DNA from: DAOTXN01 sp034435435
GTDB taxonomy: Bacteria; Chloroflexota; Anaerolineae; S140-20
DNA length: 24,697 nt
Assembly: GCA_034435435.1 (NCBI GenBank)
Contig: DAOTXN010000138.1
Span: 1-24,697 of the forward strand
Reading direction: 5' to 3'
In this document: positions 1 to 7,127 of the stretch, piece after piece
Layout: every line of letters starts with the position of its first letter
How positions within the stretch are numbered: position 1 is the stretch's first letter
Program-made: the position numbers and the translations under genes
The notes under the pieces: model-generated
Told to the model about the DNA's origin: nothing
Seen by the model: only the letters and a program-made list of their open reading frames with translations
The model's database searches: none

Positions 1-1
1 T

Positions 2-31
2 GGAGCGCGGGACTGGTGGTTCGGCCAGTAA
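2..31 (+). CDS. possible 3' end of an upstream gene (partial)
   Basis: The second reading frame is open from the window edge to TAA at 29-31 and reads GARDWWFGQ. It is followed, after about 20 bases, by the same kind of ACACACGA...TACCCC stretch that follows the stop codon at 3179-3181. That makes it plausible as the tail of a co-directional gene in the same module. Nine codons are too few to be sure, and no function can be given. Confidence 0.3.
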   Translation, partial: GARDWWFGQ

Positions 32-55
32 CACACACGATTTGTTACCGTACCC

Positions 56-150
56 CAGAGGGGAGACACGACCCGCGTAGCGTCCCCCTCGGGGGGCGAG
101 CCGTGTCTCTTGCGGGGTGAAGCATTCACACACGAAGGGAGACACGCAAA
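56..150 (+). promoter_or_regulatory. structured leader, copy 1, upstream of the lipoprotein gene
   Basis: An outer stem pairs GAGACACG (63-70) with CGTGTCTC (102-109). Inside it, CGTCCCC (81-87) pairs with GGGGGCG (92-98) around a CTCG loop. The strand CGTGTCTC can instead pair perfectly with a second GAGACACG at 139-146, which contains the Shine-Dalgarno region (GGGAG, 137-141) of the ATG at 151. The ten bases at 61-70 and 137-146 are identical, so the two pairings exclude each other. The pairings are seen directly; control of translation initiation is inferred. Related leaders lie at 761-837 and 3203-3298. Confidence 0.6.
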
Positions 151-381
151 ATGTACACGAAAAGCACAAAAGCCATTCTGATCCTCGTCTTGATCGCCGT
201 CTTGCTGCTGAGCTTTGCGACGGGGTGCGATCCCGAAGACAAGGTCAAGGAAGCGAAGGATGGCCTCAAGCAGCTGAAGCAGCTGGCGGACAGCGGCAAG
301 TGCCTGACCGAGACGCTGAATGGCGTCTCATCGTCGGCTTGTCCGGGCGCACCGACGCCCACGCCAGCCGCGACCCATTGA
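151..381 (+). CDS. small predicted lipoprotein, 76 residues
   Basis: The protein starts MYTKSTK, followed by a hydrophobic segment (about residues 9-22) and a lipobox-like FATGC with Cys26. This is typical of a lipoprotein cleaved by signal peptidase II and anchored to the outer face of the membrane. The mature part is about 51 residues: a charged helix-like stretch (residues 27-50), two further Cys (51 and 64) and a Pro/Thr tail. The start is supported by GGGAG at 137-141. It is the first complete gene of the plus-strand accessory module and has a structured leader. Mobile elements often carry small lipoproteins, for example for entry exclusion or mating-pair functions, but no family is recognised here and no specific role can be assigned. 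Confidence 0.75.
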   Translation: MYTKSTKAILILVLIAVLLLSFATGCDPEDKVKEAKDGLKQLKQLADSGKCLTETLNGVSSSACPGAPTPTPAATH

Positions 382-760
382 TCACAACTGAATAGCAGAC
401 CAACCTGTGAGGGGACGAAGCGCTCGATGGCCGCTACAAGGCCGCCGTCAGCCCTGCGTCCCCTCGCGGGCCAAGCTTGATGACGGTCCTCACCCAAGCT
501 ATTCAAACGTGGATGGTTTGGGTGAGAATCATCACGGCTTTGCCGGTGATGGCTCTTCTTTGGTCGGTTTTCACACCGACCACCTCTCTCGTCGCGGCGA
601 CGATGGCTTTCCCATGCCATCACGCCGTTCATTTGTTTTCCTCATTTCACGTTGGCCCATCGCGATGCCCGTCCCGGTGGGGAGTCCAGGGTATTGTTCT
701 CTCAAGAACGAACGACCTGGAAACGATCACAGTCATTATCACACGAAATCACACGACCTC
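382..760. other. non-coding stretch with a run of consecutive inverted repeats
   Basis: No convincing gene lies between the lipoprotein stop and the radC leader; the ORFs that cross it run into radC in the wrong frame or lack start signals. The stretch holds a series of hairpins: 409-417/457-465 (GAGGGGACG); 489-502/513-526 (14 pairs with two wobbles) inside 478-483/529-534; 535-538/542-545; 561-568/575-582; 589-594/598-603; 602-607/616-621; 672-675/680-683; and 685-690/716-721 enclosing 696-700/705-709. Such density suggests a structured RNA, or a DNA site such as a transfer origin or single-strand initiation site. Which of these applies cannot be decided from sequence alone. Confidence 0.55.
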
Positions 761-837
761 ACCCCGGCAGGGGGCGGCTGTCCCCTGGTGGGGGTGGTCC
801 TTCTCCTGCCCCACACACACGAAATGGAGACAGGCGT
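761..837 (+). promoter_or_regulatory. structured leader, copy 3, upstream of radC
   Basis: The outer stem pairs GGCAGG (766-771) with CCTGCC (805-810) and continues inward to 777/799 with two wobbles and one mismatch. The inner hairpin pairs CCCC (782-785) with GGGG (790-793) around TGGT. The 3' strand CCTTCTCC (799-806) can pair with GGAGACAGG (826-834) with one bulged C, which covers the radC ribosome binding site GGAGA. The design matches the leaders at 56-150 and 3203-3298 although the stem sequences differ. Its regulatory role is inferred. Confidence 0.55.
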
Positions 838-1548
838 ATGGACAAATACACGCAAGTACCACTGTTTGGCTTTTCTGTGCGAGAGGCCGCCCACGCCTAC
901 GTCGGCAACCTTCCTCAAGCCGAAAGCCCTCTGGAGCGACTCAAGCGTTGCGGAGCGGGGGCGCTGTCCACAGCCGAGTTGCTGGCCCTGCTGGGTCTCA
1001 GCTTGCCGGACGCGCAACACCTGCTCTCGGAGCGCCGCAGTCTGTCCGACCTGGTGCACGCGCCGGCGGGCGAGCTGACCCGCCTGCCGGGCGTCGGTCC
1101 GGCGCTGGCCGCCCGCGTGCAGGCCGCCATCGAGCTGGGTAAACGGGCGCTGGCCGCCCGCGACGCGCCGCAGCAAATCCGTTCCCCGGGCGACGCCTTT
1201 CTGGTGTTCCAGGAGATGGGCTTGCTGGAGCGCGAAGAGCTGCGCGTGGCGACGCTGGACACCAAAAACCAGGTCATCCGGGCGGTGACGCTCTATCGCG
1301 GCAGCGTCAACTCGACCCAGGTGCGGGTGGCGGAGATCCTGCGGGTGGCGGTGCAGGACAACGCTGTGGCGTTCGTCCTGGCCCACAACCACCCGTCGGG
1401 GGACCCAACGCCCTCGCCTGAAGATGTCACCCTGACCCGCGCTGCGGTGCAGGCCGCGCAGGTGCTGGGCCTCGAGCTGATGGACCATCTGATCATCGGC
1501 AAAGGCCGCTTCGTGAGTCTCAAGGAACGTGGCCTCGGTTTCAGCTAG
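838..1548 (+). CDS. radC: RadC family (JAMM/MPN domain) protein
   Basis: The 236-residue protein has the usual RadC order. An N-terminal UPF0758 region (PLERLKRCGAGALSTAELLA, residues 31-50) is followed by a helix-hairpin-helix (LPGVGPALAARV, 83-94) and a C-terminal JAMM metal-site domain. The metal site is HNHPSGDPTPSPED, with His183, His185 and Asp196 as ligands. Length is normal for the family (about 220-230). The start at 838 is chosen because GGAGA lies 8 bases upstream and homology begins just after; a longer in-frame extension back to 652 would run through the hairpin leader. RadC proteins are common on mobile elements and were long called DNA-repair proteins, but their biochemical role is unsettled. 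The gene is followed after 21 bases by the next ORF, so an operon is likely. Confidence 0.93.
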   Translation: MDKYTQVPLFGFSVREAAHAYVGNLPQAESPLERLKRCGAGALSTAELLALLGLSLPDAQHLLSERRSLSDLVHAPAGELTRLPGVGPALAARVQAAIELGKRALAARDAPQQIRSPGDAFLVFQEMGLLEREELRVATLDTKNQVIRAVTLYRGSVNSTQVRVAEILRVAVQDNAVAFVLAHNHPSGDPTPSPEDVTLTRAAVQAAQVLGLELMDHLIIGKGRFVSLKERGLGFS

Positions 1549-1569
1549 AGACACAGGAGGTGATGAAAA

Positions 1570-2082
1570 ATGTCTCAACGCACACTCGCTACAACCACGT
1601 CCCTGGACCTGAGCCAGGCGGCGACTGTCGTCTCGATCCAGGGACACGCCTATCACGTGGACTTTGGTCCGGCGGTGCGGCCGCGCTATCACACCGTCTG
1701 CAAGGACAAGTCCTGCGCTTGCAGCCTGCGCAAACACTGCCCGGCGGTGAGCGCGGTGGCGGATTACCTGCGGGCCGGCGGCGAGCGCGCCCCTGACCCC
1801 ACGGACTATTGGTTCCAAGCGCCAGAAGTTTGCCCGGTGTGTGGCGACCCGACCCAAATGGACGCCGCGCTGAATAGCCGCCGTCACGGGCGCGGCTGGC
1901 GTTGCCTGGGGGATGCGTCCCACTATTGGCAACGCCGCGCCGAGGCCCTGATCGCGGCCCAGCGCGCGGCCTACGCGGCGACGCCGGACTACCCCGGCCT
2001 GCCGGGCGTGCCCCGGATGACGACCGAAGAGCGAATCGTCTTTCTCGAAGCCCATCGGTTGGACTACCCGGCCAGTTCATAA
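1570..2082 (+). CDS. Cys-rich, probably zinc-binding protein, 170 residues
   Basis: A strong AGGAGG (1555-1560) lies 9 bases before the ATG. The protein has two cysteine clusters. The first, C44-x4-C49-x-C51-x5-C57 followed by PAVSAVADYL, resembles a SWIM zinc finger (CxC...CxH) whose final His is replaced. The second, CPVC (88-91) with Cys112 and His118, looks like a zinc ribbon. The C-terminal third is helical and Ala-rich. Zinc fingers of these kinds usually bind nucleic acid or proteins, and the gene sits between radC and a helicase-methyltransferase, so a DNA-linked role is plausible. No family is firmly recognised; the function is unknown. Confidence 0.75.
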   Translation: MSQRTLATTTSLDLSQAATVVSIQGHAYHVDFGPAVRPRYHTVCKDKSCACSLRKHCPAVSAVADYLRAGGERAPDPTDYWFQAPEVCPVCGDPTQMDAALNSRRHGRGWRCLGDASHYWQRRAEALIAAQRAAYAATPDYPGLPGVPRMTTEERIVFLEAHRLDYPASS

Positions 2083-2113
2083 ACACGAAAACACACGAAT
2101 GGAGGAACACACG

Positions 2114-3181
2114 ATGAGACAGCCTTATGCGAGCGATTACGTTCGCCAAGACGTGCTCAAGATACGCGCCTACCAGCAGCAGGGCCACGTGCTGGTCACG
2201 ACGCACAAGCACCACTGGCCGCTGCCGTGCGTCCACGACGTGCCCGGCTTGCAGCGCGAGGGGCGGGGATACAGCTCCCCATGGGGGCGCTTTGAGGTTT
2301 TGTACGACCTCTACGAGGTGGCCGTGTTCCAGCCTGCCGACGGCAAACGTCCGCCGGTGTGGAAAGACGACGACCTGAGCGCCGTGATCGAGCCGGCCAC
2401 GGTCGTCATCGACCCCGTGCGCCAATGGGCGCGGGTCGTCTCGGACGAGAGCGACGCGGAAGTCGCCGTCCTGACCCACGTTCCGGCGTGGGAAAACGGC
2501 TGGCGGCTGCTGGAGGACATTCGCACTGAACTGGCACAAGCGTTGATCCCCGCCGTGCCGTGGCGGGTCGAGTGGGCCGAGCCGGAAAACGGCGCACAGC
2601 CGTTGTGGGAAGGCCGCGCCCCGCTAATCCGTAACGAACACGCGGCGGTCAACCTGGCCGGGTACGCCTTCGACGAGGACCGCAATCTGATCTACCTGAG
2701 CGCCGTAGGACACAAGACGGCGCTGGAGGCGATCCGGGCCTCGTTGTTGGGGCGTCACCGCAAGGGCAAGCTGACCCTGGGGGGTGGACGCTATCAACAG
2801 ACGCTCAACGGTCTCGACCGCTACGAGCAGGCCTGGGCGCCCATCCCGGACTTTCAAGCCCACCACGTGGTCTTCCTAACCCGCCAGGCGCTCAAGCCGG
2901 AGCCGACCGACGACGCGATCTACCTGCTCGTGTTCGACGGTGAGGCTGAGACTGAGGCCAAACGGCTCCTGACGAAGCGGCTGCACGAAGCCCTGCCCAT
3001 CCCCGTCCTGGACGAGTGGGCCGAGGCCTTGTGGAACGCCGCTGACGACCGGGGCTGGATCAGCGAGGTGCGGGCGGCGGGCGACTGTCGCGGCTGCTGG
3101 CAGGTGAGCCTGATGACCGATTGGGCCGAATTAGTGGAAGCGCTCATCACACAAGGCGAGATCAAAATCGCCATCGAGTAG
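2114..3181 (+). CDS. hypothetical protein, 355 residues
   Basis: The ATG at 2114 is preceded by GGAGG (2101-2105) at 8 bases. The in-frame ATG at 2099 has no ribosome site and would contain that GGAGG, so it is not preferred. The protein is acidic and Trp-rich, with no signal peptide, no membrane segment and no recognised nucleotide-binding motif. It has a Cys pair near its end (GDCRGCW) in the last 35 residues. It lies 31 bases after the Cys-rich gene and 117 bases before the methyltransferase-helicase gene, all on one strand. I do not recognise a family; it is probably an accessory protein of the same element. Confidence 0.72.
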   Translation: MRQPYASDYVRQDVLKIRAYQQQGHVLVTTHKHHWPLPCVHDVPGLQREGRGYSSPWGRFEVLYDLYEVAVFQPADGKRPPVWKDDDLSAVIEPATVVIDPVRQWARVVSDESDAEVAVLTHVPAWENGWRLLEDIRTELAQALIPAVPWRVEWAEPENGAQPLWEGRAPLIRNEHAAVNLAGYAFDEDRNLIYLSAVGHKTALEAIRASLLGRHRKGKLTLGGGRYQQTLNGLDRYEQAWAPIPDFQAHHVVFLTRQALKPEPTDDAIYLLVFDGEAETEAKRLLTKRLHEALPIPVLDEWAEALWNAADDRGWISEVRAAGDCRGCWQVSLMTDWAELVEALITQGEIKIAIE

Positions 3182-3202
3182 TTTGACACGTAACCCACGC
3201 CA

Positions 3203-3298
3203 TACCCCGGGGGGGGCGCGACTTGTTTTCCCCCACCGGGGGCGAGTTGCGTCTCCTTCCGGAACACGAAAAATCGAAAGATCGAAGGGAGACACGAA
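3203..3298 (+). promoter_or_regulatory. structured leader, copy 2, upstream of the methyltransferase-helicase gene
   Basis: The outer stem pairs CGCGACTTG (3217-3225) with CGAGTTGCG (3243-3251), nine pairs including two G-U. A TTTT bulge and an inner CCCCC (3230-3234)/GGGGG (3238-3242) hairpin sit inside. The next bases GTCTCCTT (3251-3258) can pair with AGGGAGAC (3286-3293), eight pairs with one G-U, covering the ribosome binding site of the ATG at 3299. The flanks (TACCCC before, TCTC after, then ACACGAA) match those of copy 1. Control of translation is inferred. Confidence 0.58.
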
Positions 3299-6200
3299 AT
3301 GAGACTCGCAGGACAAGAGCGGATGGGGTACTATCCAACTCCGCAGACAGTTATCGAAGCCATCGCCAGCACCTTCACCCCTGCGCTGCCCGACGCGCCG
3401 GGTCGCATCCTCGACCCGTGCGCGGGCCAGGGCGAAGCGGCGGCGGCCCTGGGCCAGGCGCTCAACTGCCGGACCTGGGGGGCCGAGCTCTCGCCGGTGC
3501 GGGCGGAAGCGGCGGCGGCGGTGATGGACCGGGTTTTTCCCGTGGCCTGGGAATCCACTTTTCTGACGGATGAATCGATCAGCATTCTCTTGCTCAACCC
3601 GCCCTACGACTGGGAGCGGGCTGCCGGCGAGGGGGAGAAGTCGCAGCGCCTGGAATACAAGTTCCTGCGCTCGACCACCCCCAAGCTGGTGCGCGGGCTG
3701 GGCGTGCTGGTGTACCTCGTCCCGCAATGGCTTTTGGGCCGGGAGGAGGTTGCCCGTTACCTGGCCGCGCACTACGAGGAGCGCCGGATCGCCCGCTTCC
3801 CGGATGGGGAGTTTGAGCGTTTCCGGCAGGTCGTGGTGTTCGCCCGGCGGCGGTTGGCTCACCAGGTCCCCACCAAAGACGACGTGGCCGCCGTGCAGCA
3901 GTTGGCCGAGATGGACTTGCCCCAACTCACGCTGCGCAACGAGCCGGTCTACCCCGTGATCCCTGCCCCGACCCGTGGAGCGGCCGGTCGAGCAGTGCGT
4001 TTCTACCGCAACGACTGGTCGCCCGAAGAGATGGTCGCGGCCACCCGCCAGGTCGGTGTGCACACCACCCAGGCGTGGCGCGACCTGGTGACCGGCGGGA
4101 ACGGGATGCTGGAGATGCAGCCGGTGATGCCCCTCAAAAAGGGCCACGTGGCGATGCTGATGTCCAGTGGGATGATGGGCACGCTGCGCCTGACGGACGC
4201 GGACGGCCACCCAATGCTGGTCAAAGGGCGGGTGGTCAAAGTGCCGCACAAGGCCGAAGAGGTTGTGGACGAGGAAAAAGGTGAGAAGGTGATCAAGTGG
4301 CGCGACCGCTTCATCACCACCGTTGCCGCGCTCTCGGCCAGGGGGTTGCAGGTCATCGACGACGTGCCGGGCCTGACGGCGTTTATGCAGGCCCACGGCG
4401 ACAAGATCGCCGGGCACATCCTCAAGACCTATCGCCCTCTCTATGCGCTAGAACCGACGCCGGAAGAGCAGGCGGTCGTGGACCGGTTGGGCACGGAGCG
4501 CAAGCCCCTGCCCGGCCAGATCGAAGCGGGCCTGCTGCCCACGCAGAAACACGCGGCGATTGCGATGGCTCGCTCTATCCGTTGCCACGGTGTTGGCAAC
4601 GTACAAGGGGAGATGGGTTGTGGAAAAAGCACTATCGGCGCGACGGTCGTCGAGCTACTCGACGCTTACCCCGCCATCGTGATCTGCCCGCCGCACCTGG
4701 TCCCCAAGTGGATCCGCGAGGTGCAGGAGGTCATCCCCGGCGCGCACGCCCGCGAGCTGCAGCGCATCGGGCGCAACGCGGACGATGTGGGCGACGTGAA
4801 CGACGTGCGGGCCTTCCTGGACGATCACGCTGCCGGACGGATCAGCCACAAGGCGGTGGCGGTGGTGGCCTCCACCTCGGCCAAGATGGGCCCGGGCTGG
4901 CAGGTAGCCGCCCCCGTGCGCCGTGCAATCCCCGAGGACCCCGGCAAGCGGGGGCAGTTCAAGTCGGCGCTGGAAGCGGCCAAAGCGGCTCGCAAGGTCT
5001 ATCAGGAAGCTCGTGGCGTCGTTGACGCCAAGCGCCTGGTAGAGCTACGGCAAGCCGCTGTTCGCGCCCGGCGCGAAGCTCTGCGGCTGGCGACTCCCCG
5101 CCCGTCCGTCGCTGCCCACCTCTGCCCGTCCTGCGGGGTGGTGCAGGTGGTGGAAAAGGACGATATGCGCATCCCGTTCTCCACCGACCAGTTGGGCAAA
5201 AAGCGCATGTTCTGTGAGGCGCCGGTCCCCGGCTGGGAGTTGGATCGGGACGGTCGCCTCAAGCGGGATGAGGATGGCAAGCCGGTGTGGAGCTTTCGGC
5301 CTTGTGGCAGTCCGCTCTTCGAGTATTCGGGTGTGCGACGGTATGGCATCGCCCAGTACGTCAAAGAGCAGGCCCACGGGCGTTTCAAGCTGCTCTTGGG
5401 TGACGAGTGCCACCAGTACAAGGCCAAAGCCAGCGACCGGGGAGTGGCCTTTCACCAACTGGTGACGGCGACCAAGGGTACGCTCACCCTCACAGGCACG
5501 TTCTTCGGTGGGCCGAGCACCTCGATCTTCTGGCTGCTCCATCGCCTGAGTGGTGGGGTCCGGGGCGATTTCGGCTTCCACGACGAAAAACGCTGGGCCA
5601 GCCTTTATGGTGTGCTGGAGACGGTCGAACGGCGCAGCTACGACCAGGACGACGAGGACGGTGTGCACACCGGCAACCGCCGCTATCGCAATCAGGCCAA
5701 AGAAGTCCCCGGCGTCAGCCCGGCCATCATCAGCCGCTTGCTGGACACCACCGTGTTCCTCAACCTCAAAGACCTGGGCGTGGCGCTACCCGCCTACGCG
5801 GAAGAGGTGGTGGTGCTGGATATGGCCGAGGAGCAGGAGACGCAGTATCGCGGGATGGACAGCTCGCTCAAAGCGATGGCGGTCCAGAGTATGTGCTATA
5901 TGTCGGCCTGGCTCCAGTGGTCGTTGTCCCGCCCCAACTCGGCCTTCCGCGACGAGGTGGTCAAGCTGCCCTTCTTTGTCGGTCACGACGACGACGGGAA
6001 AGAGGTCTTTGAGAAGCAGCCGTATCTGCAACTCCCTGCCGTCGTCACGGACGATGGCGAACGCCAATGGCTGCCCAAGGAGCGCTGGCTGGCCGACTAT
6101 TGCCGCTCGGAGAAAGCCCAGGGCCGCAAGGTGTTGGTGTACGTGCGGCAGACCGGCACACGGGACATCCAGGACCGCGTGCAGGCGGCGCTGCAAGTCG

Positions 6201-6820
6201 CCGGTCTGCGCGTAGCCGTTTTGGGCGGCAACGTGGATCCACGCAAGCGGGAAAAGTGGATCGAGCAGCGGGCGTCGAAGGTGGATGTGCTGATCACCAA
6301 TCCCAAGCTCACGGAAACGGGACTGGATTTGATCCAGTTCGCAACGATTGTGTTCTTTGAAATCGAATATAGTTTGTATGTGTTGTGGCAAAGCTGCCGT
6401 CGGGTGTGGCGGTTGGGGCAGACTAAACCGGTGAAGGTGGTGTATGCTGTCTACGCCGGCTCGATGGAAGTCAAAGCCCTGGCCCTGATGGGCCGCAAGA
6501 TGAAAGCCGCCCAGCTGTTGTTCGGGGATGAGGTCGGCGGCGCCATCGTCCCGGAGGATAGCGGCGACTTTCTCACCGAGCTGGCCCGCGAGGTGCTGGC
6601 CGGCGCGGCCCTGCCCGACCTGCAAACGCTCTTTGCCGACGACAGCCCAACCAGCGACGCCGCTATCGGCAGTCTGGTGAAGGTCAGCCCGCCCATCCTG
6701 ACGATGTTCGAGCTGGCCCGCCAACTGGGGGTGCGGCCCACTCGCGGCAATGGCAGCGGACGCCGACGTAAGACGGTCGAGGTGTCAGACAACCAACTCA
6801 CGCTGTTCACGGAGCCATAG
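3299..6820 (+). CDS. DNA adenine methyltransferase-like domain fused to SNF2-type helicase
   Basis: This is a 1173-residue multidomain protein. Residues 1 to about 200 form an N6-adenine methyltransferase-like domain of the DUF6094 type: GYYPTP at 10-15, SAM-binding DPCAGQGE at 39-46, catalytic NPPYDW at 100-105. From about 420 a helicase core follows: Walker A GEMGCGKST (437-445), motif II DECH (702-705), motif III TLTGT, and motif VI QSCRRVWRLGQ (1031-1041), the SNF2 pattern. Between motifs I and II lies an insert with C609-x2-C612 and later Cys, likely a zinc ribbon. All key residues are present, so both activities could be intact. GGGAG precedes the ATG. Fusions of methyltransferase and SNF2 helicase are typical of mobile elements and phage-defence or anti-restriction systems. 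Which of these applies is not decided; no nuclease is seen nearby. Confidence 0.85.
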   Translation: MRLAGQERMGYYPTPQTVIEAIASTFTPALPDAPGRILDPCAGQGEAAAALGQALNCRTWGAELSPVRAEAAAAVMDRVFPVAWESTFLTDESISILLLNPPYDWERAAGEGEKSQRLEYKFLRSTTPKLVRGLGVLVYLVPQWLLGREEVARYLAAHYEERRIARFPDGEFERFRQVVVFARRRLAHQVPTKDDVAAVQQLAEMDLPQLTLRNEPVYPVIPAPTRGAAGRAVRFYRNDWSPEEMVAATRQVGVHTTQAWRDLVTGGNGMLEMQPVMPLKKGHVAMLMSSGMMGTLRLTDADGHPMLVKGRVVKVPHKAEEVVDEEKGEKVIKWRDRFITTVAALSARGLQVIDDVPGLTAFMQAHGDKIAGHILKTYRPLYALEPTPEEQAVVDRLGTERKPLPGQIEAGLLPTQKHAAIAMARSIRCHGVGNVQGEMGCGKSTIGATVVELLDAYPAIVICPPHLVPKWIREVQEVIPGAHARELQRIGRNADDVGDVNDVRAFLDDHAAGRISHKAVAVVASTSAKMGPGWQVAAPVRRAIPEDPGKRGQFKSALEAAKAARKVYQEARGVVDAKRLVELRQAAVRARREALRLATPRPSVAAHLCPSCGVVQVVEKDDMRIPFSTDQLGKKRMFCEAPVPGWELDRDGRLKRDEDGKPVWSFRPCGSPLFEYSGVRRYGIAQYVKEQAHGRFKLLLGDECHQYKAKASDRGVAFHQLVTATKGTLTLTGTFFGGPSTSIFWLLHRLSGGVRGDFGFHDEKRWASLYGVLETVERRSYDQDDEDGVHTGNRRYRNQAKEVPGVSPAIISRLLDTTVFLNLKDLGVALPAYAEEVVVLDMAEEQETQYRGMDSSLKAMAVQSMCYMSAWLQWSLSRPNSAFRDEVVKLPFFVGHDDDGKEVFEKQPYLQLPAVVTDDGERQWLPKERWLADYCRSEKAQGRKVLVYVRQTGTRDIQDRVQAALQVAGLRVAVLGGNVDPRKREKWIEQRASKVDVLITNPKLTETGLDLIQFATIVFFEIEYSLYVLWQSCRRVWRLGQTKPVKVVYAVYAGSMEVKALALMGRKMKAAQLLFGDEVGGAIVPEDSGDFLTELAREVLAGAALPDLQTLFADDSPTSDAAIGSLVKVSPPILTMFELARQLGVRPTRGNGSGRRRKTVEVSDNQLTLFTEP

Positions 6821-6865
6821 CTGCGCTCACACGACGAAAACGATCACGTACCGTTGAACTGCACG

Positions 6866-6902
6866 CGAAAAAGGGAAGGGTGCTTGAGCCTTCCCTTTTT
6901 CG
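6866..6902 (+). terminator. strong rho-independent terminator, possibly bidirectional
   Basis: A perfect 14-pair stem (6866-6879 with 6889-6902) encloses a 9-base loop. The stem has A5 on its left arm and T5 on its right, giving GGGAAGG/CCTTCCC followed by TTTTT. It lies 45 bases after the methyltransferase-helicase stop and ends the long plus-strand module. Confidence 0.88.
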
Positions 6903-6924
6903 TAGGTCGAGCTGCCCGATCATT

Positions 6925-6993
6925 GCCCTCCGGCACGTCTCACCACACGACACCGGTCGTGGTGTTCGTCTATTGGAGGGCTCGCGTGAGATG
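6925..6993 (+). promoter_or_regulatory. possible pseudoknot leader before the small-ORF cluster
   Basis: GCCCTCC (6925-6931) complements GGAGGGC (6975-6981), and CGTCTCAC (6936-6943) complements GTGAGATG (6986-6993, one G-U). The two pairings interleave, giving an H-type pseudoknot topology. Between them lies CACGAC (6946-6951)/GTCGTG (6956-6961) with loop ACCG. The right end is only a few bases before AAAGGAAG and the ATG at 7009. The pairings are seen; regulation is inferred. Confidence 0.4.
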
Positions 6994-7008
6994 AAAAGGA
7001 AGTAGCTT

Positions 7009-7104
7009 ATGAAAGCTCTGTTATATCGCAATGTGTTGTCCGCGGTCCTGCAACGGGCCGTCTTGGATGCTCGGAGTGCGAATCGAAATATTCCTTTTTT
7101 ATAA
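7009..7104 (+). CDS. possible small protein, 31 residues
   Basis: ATG at 7009 has AAAGGAAG (6996-7002 region) at a good distance and runs to TAA at 7102. The product begins MKALLYRNVLSAVLQRAVLD and is Leu/Val/Arg-rich, consistent with an amphipathic helix. It is 23 bases upstream of the ribbon-helix-helix gene and on the same strand. It may be a real small protein, a leader peptide, or the remnant of a longer gene that ends at the AT-rich TTTTTTATAAAT. No family is recognised. Confidence 0.45.
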   Translation: MKALLYRNVLSAVLQRAVLDARSANRNIPFL

Positions 7105-7127
7105 ATCTATGAAGTGGAGGTGCAAAT

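Noticed and set aside
652..837. N-terminal extension of RadC to an upstream ATG
   Set aside because: It would translate the structured leader; RadC homology starts after 838, where a good ribosome site is present.
407..1142. Plus-strand ORFs of about 220 residues across the hairpin region and into radC
   Set aside because: They lack ribosome sites, overlap radC out of frame, and their translations are low-complexity or frame-shadow-like; the hairpins explain the sequence better.
739..2055. Long minus-strand ORF opposite radC and the Cys-rich gene (also 3131-4417 and 5786-6724)
   Set aside because: These are GC-rich antisense shadows with His/Arg/Gly-rich translations and no recognisable domains.
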